Part shown: in pieces, positions 1-8,186 of the stretch | Layout: every line of letters begins with the position of its first letter | Position numbering within the stretch: the first letter of the stretch is position 1 | Assembly: GCF_019264485.1 (NCBI RefSeq) | Contig: NZ_JAHVAA010000005.1 | Span: 45,160 to 109,159, forward strand | Origin: Sediminibacterium sp. | Lineage (GTDB): Bacteria; Bacteroidota; Bacteroidia; Chitinophagales; Chitinophagaceae | DNA length: 64,000 nucleotides | Direction of reading: 5' to 3' | Program-made: the position numbers and the translations under genes | Notes under the pieces: generated by a model | Seen by the model: only the letters and a program-made list of their open reading frames with translations | Database searches by the model: none | What the model was told of the DNA's origin: nothing

Positions 1-36
1 GGAAACAAAATATCAATCAATCCGCCTACACAGATA

Positions 37-525
37 TTAGAACGTGTATCGCAAGCTGACACCGCCATCCATATAGACGTAGTTCTCCCCAAAGAAATCA
101 ATAAACGGTTTTAAATCCATACTGATGTTAATGGGTGCTTTGTTGAATTTGTAATCAAGTCCAAGTATACCATCAATACCTAAAACGGTTGAAGAAGTAT
201 AGGTTCTTCCATTATTATAATAATAACTTCCACCATCCTGGAAGAAGCCAACGTGTGCGCCAAAACCGTATACAAATTTTAATGAACTGTTTTTATCTGC
301 AGCGGCATGTTTTTCATATAAACCGGTAATCAGAAAGTTTTTCCGGCCAACACTCAATATTCCTTCAAGTGCAGTAGTGCTGTTGGTAAAATGTTTAAGG
401 GTAATACCACTTGTAAGTCCGCCAAACCTTAAACCCAGCCCGGTTTTGTAGGATTGTGCTGAACTGTTTGTTACAAAAAATATCAGGCTAAACAAGCAGG
501 TAATAATCAGGTGTTTTGTTTTCAT
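37..525 (-). CDS. Secreted outer-membrane barrel-like protein of unknown function
   Basis: 162 aa. Residues 1-24 form a signal peptide (basic MKTKH start, hydrophobic core, cleavage after SSAQ). The mature part alternates short amphipathic strands with Gly/Asn/Tyr-rich turns and ends in an aromatic residue (SLRYTF), the usual C-terminus of an outer-membrane beta-barrel. The size would suit an 8-strand barrel. I recognise no specific family and no enzyme motif. It stands alone on the minus strand, so nothing in the context points to a substrate. The barrel assignment is inferred from the strand pattern and the C-terminal Phe. Confidence 0.6.
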   Translation of the reverse strand: MKTKHLIITCLFSLIFFVTNSSAQSYKTGLGLRFGGLTSGITLKHFTNSTTALEGILSVGRKNFLITGLYEKHAAADKNSSLKFVYGFGAHVGFFQDGGSYYYNNGRTYTSSTVLGIDGILGLDYKFNKAPINISMDLKPFIDFFGENYVYMDGGVSLRYTF

Positions 526-685
526 AATAAGTTGAGATTTTTTCAGGCGATGAGGTATAGAATAAATTATGCTACTGTTTAAAAGCCATCAATTCTCAGG
601 TCCAAAGGTCTGTTGATATGCTGGAAAATATATTACATATGGAAGGATAATACTTGTATCATTCCAAGGTGAGAGGCACATTGAA

Positions 686-841
686 TCAAAAAATCTTGCC
701 GCCTTTAATAAACCGGAGAAGAATAGCCACTACAGCTATAAATAATAAAATGTGAATGACCTGCCCTGCATTATAGGCAAAGTACCCTGTAGCCCATATA
801 ATCAGTAAAATAATTGCGATAATGTATAGAAGATTGCTCAT
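686..841 (-). CDS. Small membrane protein, lmo0937 (DUF5670) type
   Basis: 51 aa, MSNLLYIIAI to KGGKIF, read directly on the minus strand from ATG at 841 to TGA at 686. Two hydrophobic helices (about residues 3-20 and 28-43) are separated by a short turn (YFAYNAGQVIH), and the protein ends in a basic tail. This is the layout of the widespread lmo0937 family, whose function is unknown and which often lies near stress genes. The CsbD-like gene just upstream on the same strand fits that habit. The 116-bp gap to the next gene means co-transcription is possible but not shown. Confidence 0.75.
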   Translation of the reverse strand: MSNLLYIIAIILLIIWATGYFAYNAGQVIHILLFIAVVAILLRFIKGGKIF

Positions 842-956
842 GTTGTTTTTTTATGTGTAAGAGTAAAGTAAAAAGCACAGACGTTTTAATGTCTGTGCTT
901 ACCAAAAACCCACTGTATAAGAGAAACGTGTATAATGGTTTATGTACAGAGTAGTA

Positions 957-1175
957 TCAATGCATTTCTTTTTCAAGAATTGCAGTAGTTTCTTCCAGGC
1001 TTTTATTCAATCGCTTACCAACTTTTTCCAGCAATTCTGCTTCTTTTCCTGTTGCAAATTTCAGGTCATCATTGGTAAGACTTGGAAACTTAACTTTCAA
1101 TTTTTCTATCTGAATTGACCAGTCGCCTTTCACTTTAAATGGAACTACTGCGGGTGTAACATTTTCTGTTGTCAT
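957..1175 (-). CDS. CsbD-like general stress protein
   Basis: 72 aa, soluble and highly charged. After a short variable head it has the pattern W-x5-KLKVKFPSLTNDDL-x4-GKEAELLEKVGKRL, which matches the Bacteroidota branch of the CsbD-like family (a small helical bundle linked to general stress in Bacillus). No catalytic residues are expected. It lies between the small membrane protein and a cupin gene on the same strand. The family call rests on the KxKF..LT.DDL..GKE.EL pattern; the stress role is carried over from the family and is not visible in the sequence. Confidence 0.7.
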   Translation of the reverse strand: MTTENVTPAVVPFKVKGDWSIQIEKLKVKFPSLTNDDLKFATGKEAELLEKVGKRLNKSLEETTAILEKEMH

Positions 1176-1270
1176 GTTGTTTCGTTTAATGCATTGTAAA
1201 GGTGAAGACTTTACTTCTCATCTGTGTTACATATACCTAAGTGATTGTTGCAGATATAACTGCTTTAGAT

Positions 1271-1624
1271 CTATTCCTCGTAACCGCTTTTAATAATTGT
1301 GCTTAACATTTTGAATTGTTCCTCAGCTGTGAAATTATGTTTAGCATGAGCCGGGATAATGATACCATCACCTAATTTCAAGTGATATTTGCTGTTGTTT
1401 ATACTTAATCTGGCATTGCCATCAATAATTTGCACATAGGTATCGAAGGGTGTTGTTTTTTCAGACAATTCTTCTCCGGCATCAAAAGAAGAAATAGTGA
1501 TATTGCCAGTTATTTTTTTGATGATCGTCTTGCTCAGTATTGCATTGGGTATATATTCAATGATTTGTACAATAATGTGAGATTTCGATTTCTCTAGTTC
1601 GAGCGGATCAGTTATCCTGGGCAT
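1271..1624 (-). CDS. Cupin-domain protein
   Basis: 117 aa, a single small cupin barrel with no signal peptide. The second cupin motif is recognisable around residues 80-97 (LKLGDGIIIPAHAKHNF), with G-D, P-x-H and a second H; the first motif is weaker (FDTYVQIIDGNARL). Single-domain cupins of this kind bind a metal or small ligand and are often sensory or detoxifying, but no substrate can be named. The gene lies 96 bp downstream of the AraC regulator on the same strand, so the two may be co-transcribed. Confidence 0.75.
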   Translation of the reverse strand: MPRITDPLELEKSKSHIIVQIIEYIPNAILSKTIIKKITGNITISSFDAGEELSEKTTPFDTYVQIIDGNARLSINNSKYHLKLGDGIIIPAHAKHNFTAEEQFKMLSTIIKSGYEE

Positions 1625-1720
1625 TTTCTTTAGATTAATTGAATGAGTAATAGTAAAGTATAAAGGTGCTCTTTATAACAATAGGCAGTATTACACAAAA
1701 CAATTGAAGAATTACAGGTT

Positions 1721-2281
1721 TTACAGATTTTCCAGATGCTGACTTCTTTTTTGTTTTAGTTTTTTATAGAACGAAGGGGAAAGACCAGTAATTTTTTTAA
1801 ACTGGTTCGAGAGGTGTGCTACACTGCTATAATGTAATTTGTAGGAAATTTCTGTAAGATTCAGTTCGTCATATAGAAGCAGCTCTTTAACACGTTCAAT
1901 TTTATGCAATATGATGAACTGCTGAATGGTGATTCCTTTTACTTCCGAAAAGATATTAGACAGGTAAGTGTAGTCTTGTCCTATTTTCTCACTGATATAA
2001 TCAGAGTAATTGGTATCAGGAAGTTCATCGGAATAATGAACCATTTCTGTGATGACATTTTTAATTCTTTCAATCAGAATACTCCTGTGGTCTTCTAAAA
2101 GTTCAAGCCCGGATTTTAGGAGATTGATTTTAAACTCCGCCCGCTGTTCATCTGTAATGTCTACCAATAATTCTACCATACCCAGGTCGAGCACAACATA
2201 GTGTATACCCAGTTTTCTGAGTTCTTCTTTTACCATCATTTTGCAACGAAGGCTAACCATATACTTTATATAGAGTTTCAT
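1721..2281 (-). CDS. AraC-family regulator with metal-binding-like N-terminal domain
   Basis: 186 aa. The C-terminal ~100 residues are an AraC/XylS double helix-turn-helix (LTEISYKLHYSSVAHLSNQF then KKITGLSPSFYKK). The N-terminal ~75 residues (MKLYIKYMVSLRCKMMVKEE) have the beta-alpha-beta rhythm of an HMA/MerP-like fold. Relatives I recall carry MVCxRC here; this copy has Ser10-x-x-Cys13, so one thiol of the presumed pair is missing. The gene is oriented away from the arsenosugar genes, which begin 240 bp away on the other strand. A role as metal or metalloid sensor is inference only. Confidence 0.8.
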   Translation of the reverse strand: MKLYIKYMVSLRCKMMVKEELRKLGIHYVVLDLGMVELLVDITDEQRAEFKINLLKSGLELLEDHRSILIERIKNVITEMVHYSDELPDTNYSDYISEKIGQDYTYLSNIFSEVKGITIQQFIILHKIERVKELLLYDELNLTEISYKLHYSSVAHLSNQFKKITGLSPSFYKKLKQKRSQHLENL

Positions 2282-2521
2282 TCTTGAGATTGGATATTGA
2301 GTATATAGGCAGACAAAACCTTTGTAAGGTAGTGCTTATATCCTGTAAAGTCTGTTTATTTAATCGTGTAGCAATAATGCCTGATGGAGTCTCTCCATCC
2401 GTGTTGATCCAGCTATATTTTGAGCCAGAGATTTTTATGCACTGCAAATGCGTAACTTCATGAGCAGTAAGGGCGTACGATTGAAAATATACAAACTATA
2501 GTTTAATTTTATCAGATTGCA

Positions 2522-3220
2522 GTGACTACTATCAGTATTATTATACCAACCTTAAATGAAGCTGCAGTAATTGGATCGTTGATTGTTTTTTTGAAGGAAC
2601 ATAGCAATGGTTTGGTTAAAGAGATTATTGTGAGCGATGGAGGAAGTACTGATGAAACCGTAACCCTGGCCCTGGAAGCCGGAGCCAAAATTGCACAATC
2701 TCCTGCGAAAGGAAGATCAGCGCAAATGAATTTTGGCGCTGGTATTGCTACTGGTGAGCTGTTGTATTTTGTACACGCAGACACATATCCCCCGTCGTCT
2801 TATGCAAAAGATATTAGCGAAGCAGTTGAAACTGGGTATTCATTCGGTCGATACCGCACAAAATTCAATTCCAGTAAAAAAATATTATTACTGAATGCAT
2901 GGTTCACCAAGTTCGATCTTTTCATTTGTTATGGCGGTGATCAGACATTGTTTATGAGAAAAGAATTGTTTAATCAGATCAGTGGATTTAACAAGGATAT
3001 GCGTATTATGGAAGATTACGATATTGTAGTACGTGCCAAAGAAGCAAAAGCCAAGTATAAAATCTTTAACAAGTCTGCACTGGTATCGGCCAGAAAATAT
3101 GAAACCAATAGCTGGTTAAGGGTACAAACAGCCAATTATATCATTATCCGCATGTATAAACAAGGAGCTACCCAGGAAGAAATGGCCATCCGGTATAAAA
3201 CCCTGCTGCAATACAGATAG
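2522..3220 (+). CDS. Arsenosugar-type family 2 glycosyltransferase (TIGR04283-like)
   Basis: 232 aa GT-A fold family 2 glycosyltransferase. The N-terminus gives ISIIIPTLNEAAVIGSL, then VSDGGSTDET, and the metal-binding segment LYFVHADTYPP, matching the TIGR04283 subgroup found in arsenosugar clusters. A later SGFNKDMRIMEDYD segment fits the catalytic-base region. The GTG start at 2522 lies directly before the first beta strand and no in-frame ATG is near, so GTG is the likely start. It probably attaches the ribosyl-arsenical to a lipid or polyol head group, which is inference. A VOC gene follows 42 bp later on the same strand. Confidence 0.82.
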   Translation: MTTISIIIPTLNEAAVIGSLIVFLKEHSNGLVKEIIVSDGGSTDETVTLALEAGAKIAQSPAKGRSAQMNFGAGIATGELLYFVHADTYPPSSYAKDISEAVETGYSFGRYRTKFNSSKKILLLNAWFTKFDLFICYGGDQTLFMRKELFNQISGFNKDMRIMEDYDIVVRAKEAKAKYKIFNKSALVSARKYETNSWLRVQTANYIIIRMYKQGATQEEMAIRYKTLLQYR

Positions 3221-3262
3221 CAATTCAACTTTTTAAACACACGCTTCGTATATTCCATAAAA

Positions 3263-4312
3263 ATGGGCATGGCTGAATATATAACAGGCATACAGCAGGT
3301 TGGAATAGGTGTAGCAAATGCTACGGAGGCAAAATATTTGTACAAAGACCTCTTTGGTATGAGTACGCTTGTTTTTGACGATAAAGCATCAGCAAACCTT
3401 ATGACACAGTATACAGGTCAACAGGTATACCAGCGAAGAGCCATACTTACCATGAACATGAACGGGGGTGGCGGTTTTGAAATATGGCAGTTTACCAACA
3501 GAACACCATTGGCTGCTGAGCAGGATTTTATTATGGGGGCACCCGGTATTAATGCGGTAAAAATTAAGGCATACAATATTCATGCAGCACATAAACATTT
3601 ATCAAAATACCCTGACCTGAAATTATCAGCGATAGCACTAAATCCCAGGGGTGAATCCTTGTTTCAGGTAACTGATACATATGCTAACAGGTTTCAGGTA
3701 GTGGAAGCACATGAGTGGTTTAAAAGAGATCATTTCTGTATGGGTGGGGTAACAGGAGCTGTTATTGGTATAAGAGATATGGAGAAAGCAATTCCCTTTT
3801 ATCAGAAAATTTTAGGAAATGCTGAGCTGATATATGATATTACAGAAACAAATGAAGGGGAAATTTTTTCAGGCGGGCTACGCAAAGTTTTACTCAGGAA
3901 AAAAATGTCGGCATCAGGTGCTTTCAGTCGCTTACTCGGCGGCATAGATATTGAACTGGTGCAGGCTGTGAGTGCAGATTACGATCATTTATTTAAAAAC
4001 CGCTATTGGGGAGATTGCGGTTTTATACACCTTTGTTTTGATGTAATGGATATGGATGCACTAAAGCAATCAATGCAGCAGGATGGTTACCTGTTTACCG
4101 TAGACAGCGCAGCATCTTTTGCCATGCAGGATACATCCGGTCGATTTTGTTATGTAGAAGATCCCGATGGTACATTAATAGAACTGGTTCAAACACACCG
4201 GGTGCCTGTACTGAAAAAAATAGGCTGGTATATCAATCTCACCAACAGGAAATCGAATAAACCATTACCCAACTGGATGGTTGCCATGCTGGGTTTGAAT
4301 AAAGTTAAATGA
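3263..4312 (+). CDS. Two-domain VOC (glyoxalase-fold) protein in the arsenosugar cluster
   Basis: 349 aa with two tandem vicinal-oxygen-chelate modules: about residues 8-145 (GIQQVGIGVANATEAKYLYKD) and 160-315 (TGAVIGIRDMEKAIPFYQKI). Likely metal ligands in the second half are the His of GFIHLCFDV and the Glu of DGTLIELVQTH. VOC enzymes include C-As lyases, dioxygenases and glyoxalases, but I do not see the cysteine pattern expected of the ArsI lyase, so its reaction is open. It follows the glycosyltransferase on the plus strand and ends 21 bp before the converging arsM, so its cluster membership is positional. Confidence 0.75.
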   Translation: MGMAEYITGIQQVGIGVANATEAKYLYKDLFGMSTLVFDDKASANLMTQYTGQQVYQRRAILTMNMNGGGGFEIWQFTNRTPLAAEQDFIMGAPGINAVKIKAYNIHAAHKHLSKYPDLKLSAIALNPRGESLFQVTDTYANRFQVVEAHEWFKRDHFCMGGVTGAVIGIRDMEKAIPFYQKILGNAELIYDITETNEGEIFSGGLRKVLLRKKMSASGAFSRLLGGIDIELVQAVSADYDHLFKNRYWGDCGFIHLCFDVMDMDALKQSMQQDGYLFTVDSAASFAMQDTSGRFCYVEDPDGTLIELVQTHRVPVLKKIGWYINLTNRKSNKPLPNWMVAMLGLNKVK

Positions 4313-4333
4313 GTTAAAACTGCTGCGGTATTC

Positions 4334-5311
4334 TCAGCAGCAACCACCTCCATCATAAAAGAAAGTAGAACCTGAGATAAAGATATCTTTTCTGTTCAGC
4401 CTGCTCAATGCACCCGCCGTTTTATCGCAAACAGCAAGTGGTTGATTGGGTAGAAGGACATGTCCTTTTTCATCATCAAAATATTCTTCCTTACCATAAT
4501 AGATGGCTGTTTTACCGGTGAAAACACAGGGTCCGTCATCCGGCATAGGGTCTTTAATGGCACATACTTCAACGCTCTCAATATAAATAAGTGAATCAGT
4601 ATCATAGTTTTCCGGATCAAGAATGCGGTAAGGTCTTTTTGCGCGTATTTCAACAGTGCCAAAACCAATATCGGTAATCATATTAATATAATCCTGAAGT
4701 GGTAAGGCCCCACTCAAACATAATGCCCTTAGTCTGGCATCCTGTTTTAAACTTTCCGGCATCGCCTGTTCGCAGGTAGGATCGCTTAATACCAGTCTGC
4801 CCCTGGGTTTAAGTACGCGGTACATTTCTTTTAGCGCCTGTTTAAGTTCTGCTTCTTCAAAAATGTTGAATAAACAATTCTGAGCAGCCACATCAACACT
4901 GTTATCATCGATGGGCAAACTCAATGCACTCCCTTTCCTGATGTCTACAAACTCACTGCTGAACCAGGAATTTTGTGCTTCAGCTTCAATCATATTTTCC
5001 TGGCAGACTTTGATCATTTCATCAACAATATCTACACCTATAATAGCTTTATTTCTTCTGCTGAAATAAGAAAACTGCAGCAGTTCCATCCCCCCACCAA
5101 TACCTACATATAAAACGGTAGGGCTATTAACCATATCTCTTGCATTCACTGTACTACCACATCCATAATTCATCTCTAACATCTTTTGTGGTATGGATAA
5201 ACCTGGTAATAACCATACAGGCGTTGTGGTACAGCACAACCCTTTCTGCGGATTCTCAGCGGCCTCTTTGTATACATCATAAGTTGTTTCGAGGTAATTA
5301 GACATATTCAA
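4334..5311 (-). CDS. arsM: Arsenosugar-pathway arsenite methyltransferase ArsM
   Basis: 325 aa class I SAM-dependent methyltransferase. SAM motif I is VLYVGIGGGMELLQF (about residues 66-80), followed by GVDIVDEMI and a motif around NCLFNIFEEAELKQALKEM. Thiols likely to bind As(III) include Cys26-Cys27 (GLCCTTTP), Cys51 (NYGCGS) and the Cys of AAQNCLF; the protein also ends in a Cys-Cys pair (DGGGCC). The architecture matches the ArsM form paired with ArsS rather than generic ArsM. Its start overlaps the end of the upstream glycosyltransferase gene by 4 bases (ATGA), so translation is probably coupled. It should make the dimethylarsenic substrate of ArsS. Confidence 0.87.
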   Translation of the reverse strand: MNMSNYLETTYDVYKEAAENPQKGLCCTTTPVWLLPGLSIPQKMLEMNYGCGSTVNARDMVNSPTVLYVGIGGGMELLQFSYFSRRNKAIIGVDIVDEMIKVCQENMIEAEAQNSWFSSEFVDIRKGSALSLPIDDNSVDVAAQNCLFNIFEEAELKQALKEMYRVLKPRGRLVLSDPTCEQAMPESLKQDARLRALCLSGALPLQDYINMITDIGFGTVEIRAKRPYRILDPENYDTDSLIYIESVEVCAIKDPMPDDGPCVFTGKTAIYYGKEEYFDDEKGHVLLPNQPLAVCDKTAGALSRLNRKDIFISGSTFFYDGGGCC

Positions 5312-5913
5312 TCGTTTAATTGTTTTTTGATTTTGTATTGGTTCCAGTCTTCTTCGGTATCAATATCATGTAATACGGGAAGTGCAGTATATGAAACCTG
5401 ATGCTGTAAAAAATCATTTACCGTGTTTTCATAAACCATATCCGTACTCCAGGATTTATTGATAAACAAAAAGGGGTAATTTTTTTTCATTCCGAGTAAA
5501 TAGTATCCACCATCCGCTGAAGGACCAATCACTGCTTCACGCCTGTTCAATGAATCAAATGCTTCTTCTATTATTGACGCATTCAATTCAAAACAATCGG
5601 ATCCTATAATTATAACCTTTTTATAGCCCTGTTTAAAAAGATAATCAAAAGCATTTTTCATTCTGGTACCCAGGTCATCACCTTTCTGGTTCAGTTTTGA
5701 AAATGAGGAAACATCCCATATATCATTTTCTGAAACACCATCTGCATAAAATACATACCGATCACAATCAACTTGTCTGGTAATATCAGCGGTATGCAGG
5801 AGCAGTGATTCATAAATATGCAATGCCCTTTCATTACCAATGGTGGATGCCAAACGGGTTTTTACTTTCCCTAAAACAGGGTTTCTGGCAAATATGATAA
5901 GCGCTTTTTCCAA
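5308..5913 (-). CDS. Arsenosugar-type CofC-like nucleotidyl/glycosyltransferase (TIGR04282-like)
   Basis: 201 aa. The start KALIIFARNPVLGKVKTRLA is the signature of the TIGR04282 family, a GT-A fold group related to CofC nucleotidyltransferases. Other segments are KLNQKGDDLGTRM, VIIIGSDCFEL and EAVIGPSADGGYYLLGM (metal and nucleotide sites), with the terminal HDIDTEEDW. Length is normal for the family. It lies 9 bp downstream of arsS and overlaps arsM, in one tight operon. With the family 2 transferase at 2522 it completes the two-transferase set usual for arsenosugar clusters; its exact donor is unknown. Confidence 0.85.
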   Translation of the reverse strand: MEKALIIFARNPVLGKVKTRLASTIGNERALHIYESLLLHTADITRQVDCDRYVFYADGVSENDIWDVSSFSKLNQKGDDLGTRMKNAFDYLFKQGYKKVIIIGSDCFELNASIIEEAFDSLNRREAVIGPSADGGYYLLGMKKNYPFLFINKSWSTDMVYENTVNDFLQHQVSYTALPVLHDIDTEEDWNQYKIKKQLND

Positions 5914-5922
5914 AATAGATCA

Positions 5923-6963
5923 TTAAGTAACAGAGCCGCCACAGCTCGATCCCGAACCCGCAGTACAGCCATAACAATGTTGGTTTAAAATAATACTGCG
6001 TTTATTGATAAGGTCAGCCGAATACACAGATAAATGATCCGACTCTTTACAAGCCACTTTTAAATCAAGCATCTGATTAAAATCGCAGTCATACAAGTAC
6101 CCGTCCCAACCCACCGAAATAGTATTCCTGCACATAACATTTGCAGCAGCGGCAGGGTTAAATGCCTGAACCAGTTTATCCATATACGATTCATAATTGC
6201 CACTTACCAGTAAATAATCCAGGTAGCGGCTGATAGGCATATTGGTAATAACATACAGGTTGTTAAACTGAATATTATACTGCTGTAACAATGCTTCTTT
6301 ATATTCTTTTTCAAGTGCAGCCTGAGCTGGAGGCAGAAAAGCGCCGGCAGGGTTATACACGAGGTTGAGTAATAAACCGCTATTGGCTGTACCATACCCT
6401 ACAGTATTGAGCATTTGTAATGCTTTAATGGAATCTTCAAACACCCCGTTCCCTCTTTGCCTGTCTGTTCGGTCCTGTGTATAAAAAGGAAGTGATGAAA
6501 CTACTTCTATTTCATGGTCTTTAAAAAACTGAGGGAGGTCGTGGTATTTTTTATTGGCGAGAATGATGGTGAGATTGCAACGCACAATAATATGCCTGTT
6601 CAGTTTTTTGATGGCTGTAACAAACCACCTGAAATCTGGGTTCATTTCCGGTGCACCACCAGTGAGGTCAACTGTTGTGAAAGAAGTATTTTTTTCCAAT
6701 ACTTCCAGGCAAAGCAGCATGGTTTCCCTGGTCATGATTTCTTTTCTGTCAGGACCGGCATCAACATGACAGTGTTTGCAAACCTGGTTACACATTTTAC
6801 CAACGTTTACCTGAAATATTTCAGGTTGCACGGGTAATAATGGAAAGAGACCAGCCTGCTGCATCCTGTCTGTAAAAAGAGGCAATTTTTTATCATGCTC
6901 CAATACGTCTAACTGATGACCAGCATCGGCCAGTGCATGTTGTAATGCTTTTAGTGATTTCAT
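5923..6963 (-). CDS. arsS: Arsenosugar biosynthesis radical SAM protein ArsS
   Basis: 346 aa. The radical-SAM cluster motif is C58-x3-C62-x2-C65 (KMCNQVCKHCHVDAGPDRKE), followed by TVDLTGGAPEMNPDFRW (the GGE-like motif). The C-terminal part has the extra cysteines of this family (NVMCRNTIS, YDCDFNQM) and ends in the Cys/Gly-rich tail CYGCTAGSGSSCGG. This matches TIGR04167, whose cyanobacterial member ArsS joins a SAM-derived 5'-deoxyadenosyl group to dimethylarsenite. Genes before and after (AhpD-like, TIGR04282, arsM) are all known companions. It is the committed step of the cluster. Confidence 0.9.
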   Translation of the reverse strand: MKSLKALQHALADAGHQLDVLEHDKKLPLFTDRMQQAGLFPLLPVQPEIFQVNVGKMCNQVCKHCHVDAGPDRKEIMTRETMLLCLEVLEKNTSFTTVDLTGGAPEMNPDFRWFVTAIKKLNRHIIVRCNLTIILANKKYHDLPQFFKDHEIEVVSSLPFYTQDRTDRQRGNGVFEDSIKALQMLNTVGYGTANSGLLLNLVYNPAGAFLPPAQAALEKEYKEALLQQYNIQFNNLYVITNMPISRYLDYLLVSGNYESYMDKLVQAFNPAAAANVMCRNTISVGWDGYLYDCDFNQMLDLKVACKESDHLSVYSADLINKRSIILNQHCYGCTAGSGSSCGGSVT

Positions 6964-6996
6964 TTGATTCCTTTGTAGCGATAAGATTGTATGGGG

Positions 6997-7332
6997 TTAC
7001 ATGGAAATAGCTTTCACCTTATTCATCATCTGAACACCATGTACCAGCGCCGCACCACCTTTAATGGCTGAGGCAACATGAACAGCTTCCATCATCTGTG
7101 TTTCACTCCATCCTTTTTCATATGCATCGCTGCTGTAGGCATCTATACAGTACGGACATTGTACAGCATGTGCCACTGCCAATGCAATCAATGATTTTTC
7201 ACGTGCACTCAATGCACTGTCTTTAAATACCTCACCATACCAGGCAAAAAATTTATCAGCCATATCTTTTTGGTATTCTCCCACGGCGGAGAATTTACCA
7301 AGGTCTTCTGCATTGTAATAATGATTAGCCAT
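6997..7332 (-). CDS. AhpD-like carboxymuconolactone-decarboxylase-fold protein of the arsenosugar cluster
   Basis: 111 aa, all-helical. The redox motif CPYC lies at residues 59-62 (HAVQCPYCIDAYSSDA), followed by the helix ASAIKGGAALVHGVQM, the signature of AhpD/CMD proteins. Both cysteines are intact, so thiol peroxidase or disulfide reductase activity is plausible. Relatives are annotated as arsenosugar-associated peroxidase-like proteins. It starts one base after the DUF547 gene ends and is followed 33 bp later by arsS. A role in keeping the arsenical trivalent, or in protecting the FeS enzyme, is inference. Confidence 0.85.
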   Translation of the reverse strand: MANHYYNAEDLGKFSAVGEYQKDMADKFFAWYGEVFKDSALSAREKSLIALAVAHAVQCPYCIDAYSSDAYEKGWSETQMMEAVHVASAIKGGAALVHGVQMMNKVKAISM

Positions 7333-7333
7333 C

Positions 7334-8122
7334 TTAGTCGGTTTTATAATTGTCTAAATAAAGATTCCAGTCATATTTTTTAAATGAAACAGATGGATTT
7401 GTATCCGTTGGGATAACACCCGTTTTCTTTAATAGTTCTTTCATTTTTCTTTTACCGCCAAAATCGCCCCTGAACCAGCCCATAATGGCCGGTAATGCAA
7501 TATGGTTACGCTCAGCATCATAGGTTGATTCGCTTTTTAAATAAATTTTGGTAGCCAGGTCCAATTGTTTGTCGAGTTGATCGGCTTTGTAAAAAGCTAT
7601 CGGAGGGCAACTCCTGGCACCGCAGTTCAATGCAAAATGTATCCGGTAATCTACAGTGTCTACACGGTTCTCTTTTTCAAAAGTGGAAGGGAAAAGCCTG
7701 TTTATATAACCCATGCTCCATTTTGTCTTCGACCTGCGAAGTAACCCATGTTCAATTCTATCGAGGCTTAATAACTGCCCGGCAATATTGATCTTTTTAT
7801 TGCCAAAAAACTGACTTCTTTTTTTATACTGATCAGGATTTTTAGAAAGAAATAATTGAGTGAAAGCATTATAAATATTTAACCAGAAAGCTTTTTTTCT
7901 GCTATCTGTATTTAATGCGGCCACTAATTCGGCAGGCGTTATTTTCTGAAAATAAAGCACCAGTGAATCAGCCGGTTCACGCTTTTTTGCAAGAAGGAGT
8001 AATTGTTGAGATGCTTTTGTTATGCTGTTTTCTTCATTGTATGAAGGGGTATTGGCAATAAGCTTTTGGTTAACCGTAACCTGCAAAAAGAAAAAAATAA
8101 GTAAGAGGAATGATTTTTGCAT
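7334..8122 (-). CDS. Secreted DUF547 protein, first gene of the arsenosugar operon
   Basis: 262 aa from the ATG at 8122. The longer frame to 8194 would add 24 residues before an obvious signal peptide (MQKSFLLLIFFFLQVTVNQ) and would overlap the divergent phosphorylase gene, so I reject it. The DUF547 core includes KAFWLNIYNAFTQL and the hallmark LNCGARSCPPIAFY with its two cysteines. DUF547 proteins are extracytoplasmic and resemble papain/transglutaminase folds, but no activity is established. It leads the minus-strand operon into the AhpD-like gene, arsS, the TIGR04282 gene and arsM. Such proteins recur in arsenosugar clusters; its job there is unknown. Confidence 0.8.
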   Translation of the reverse strand: MQKSFLLLIFFFLQVTVNQKLIANTPSYNEENSITKASQQLLLLAKKREPADSLVLYFQKITPAELVAALNTDSRKKAFWLNIYNAFTQLFLSKNPDQYKKRSQFFGNKKINIAGQLLSLDRIEHGLLRRSKTKWSMGYINRLFPSTFEKENRVDTVDYRIHFALNCGARSCPPIAFYKADQLDKQLDLATKIYLKSESTYDAERNHIALPAIMGWFRGDFGGKRKMKELLKKTGVIPTDTNPSVSFKKYDWNLYLDNYKTD

Positions 8123-8186
8123 ACGATAAATACGTTCAGAGAACACAGATAGTTTTATTTTACAGAACGAAAAATTACTTGTTATT

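Noticed and set aside
2253..2447. Minus-strand open frame of 64 codons upstream of the AraC gene
   Set aside because: It overlaps the AraC start, has no family features, and occupies the likely promoter region.
4334..5311. Generic arsenite methyltransferase from an ars resistance operon
   Set aside because: No arsR, arsB or arsC nearby; the neighbours arsS, TIGR04282- and TIGR04283-like genes identify the arsenosugar form.
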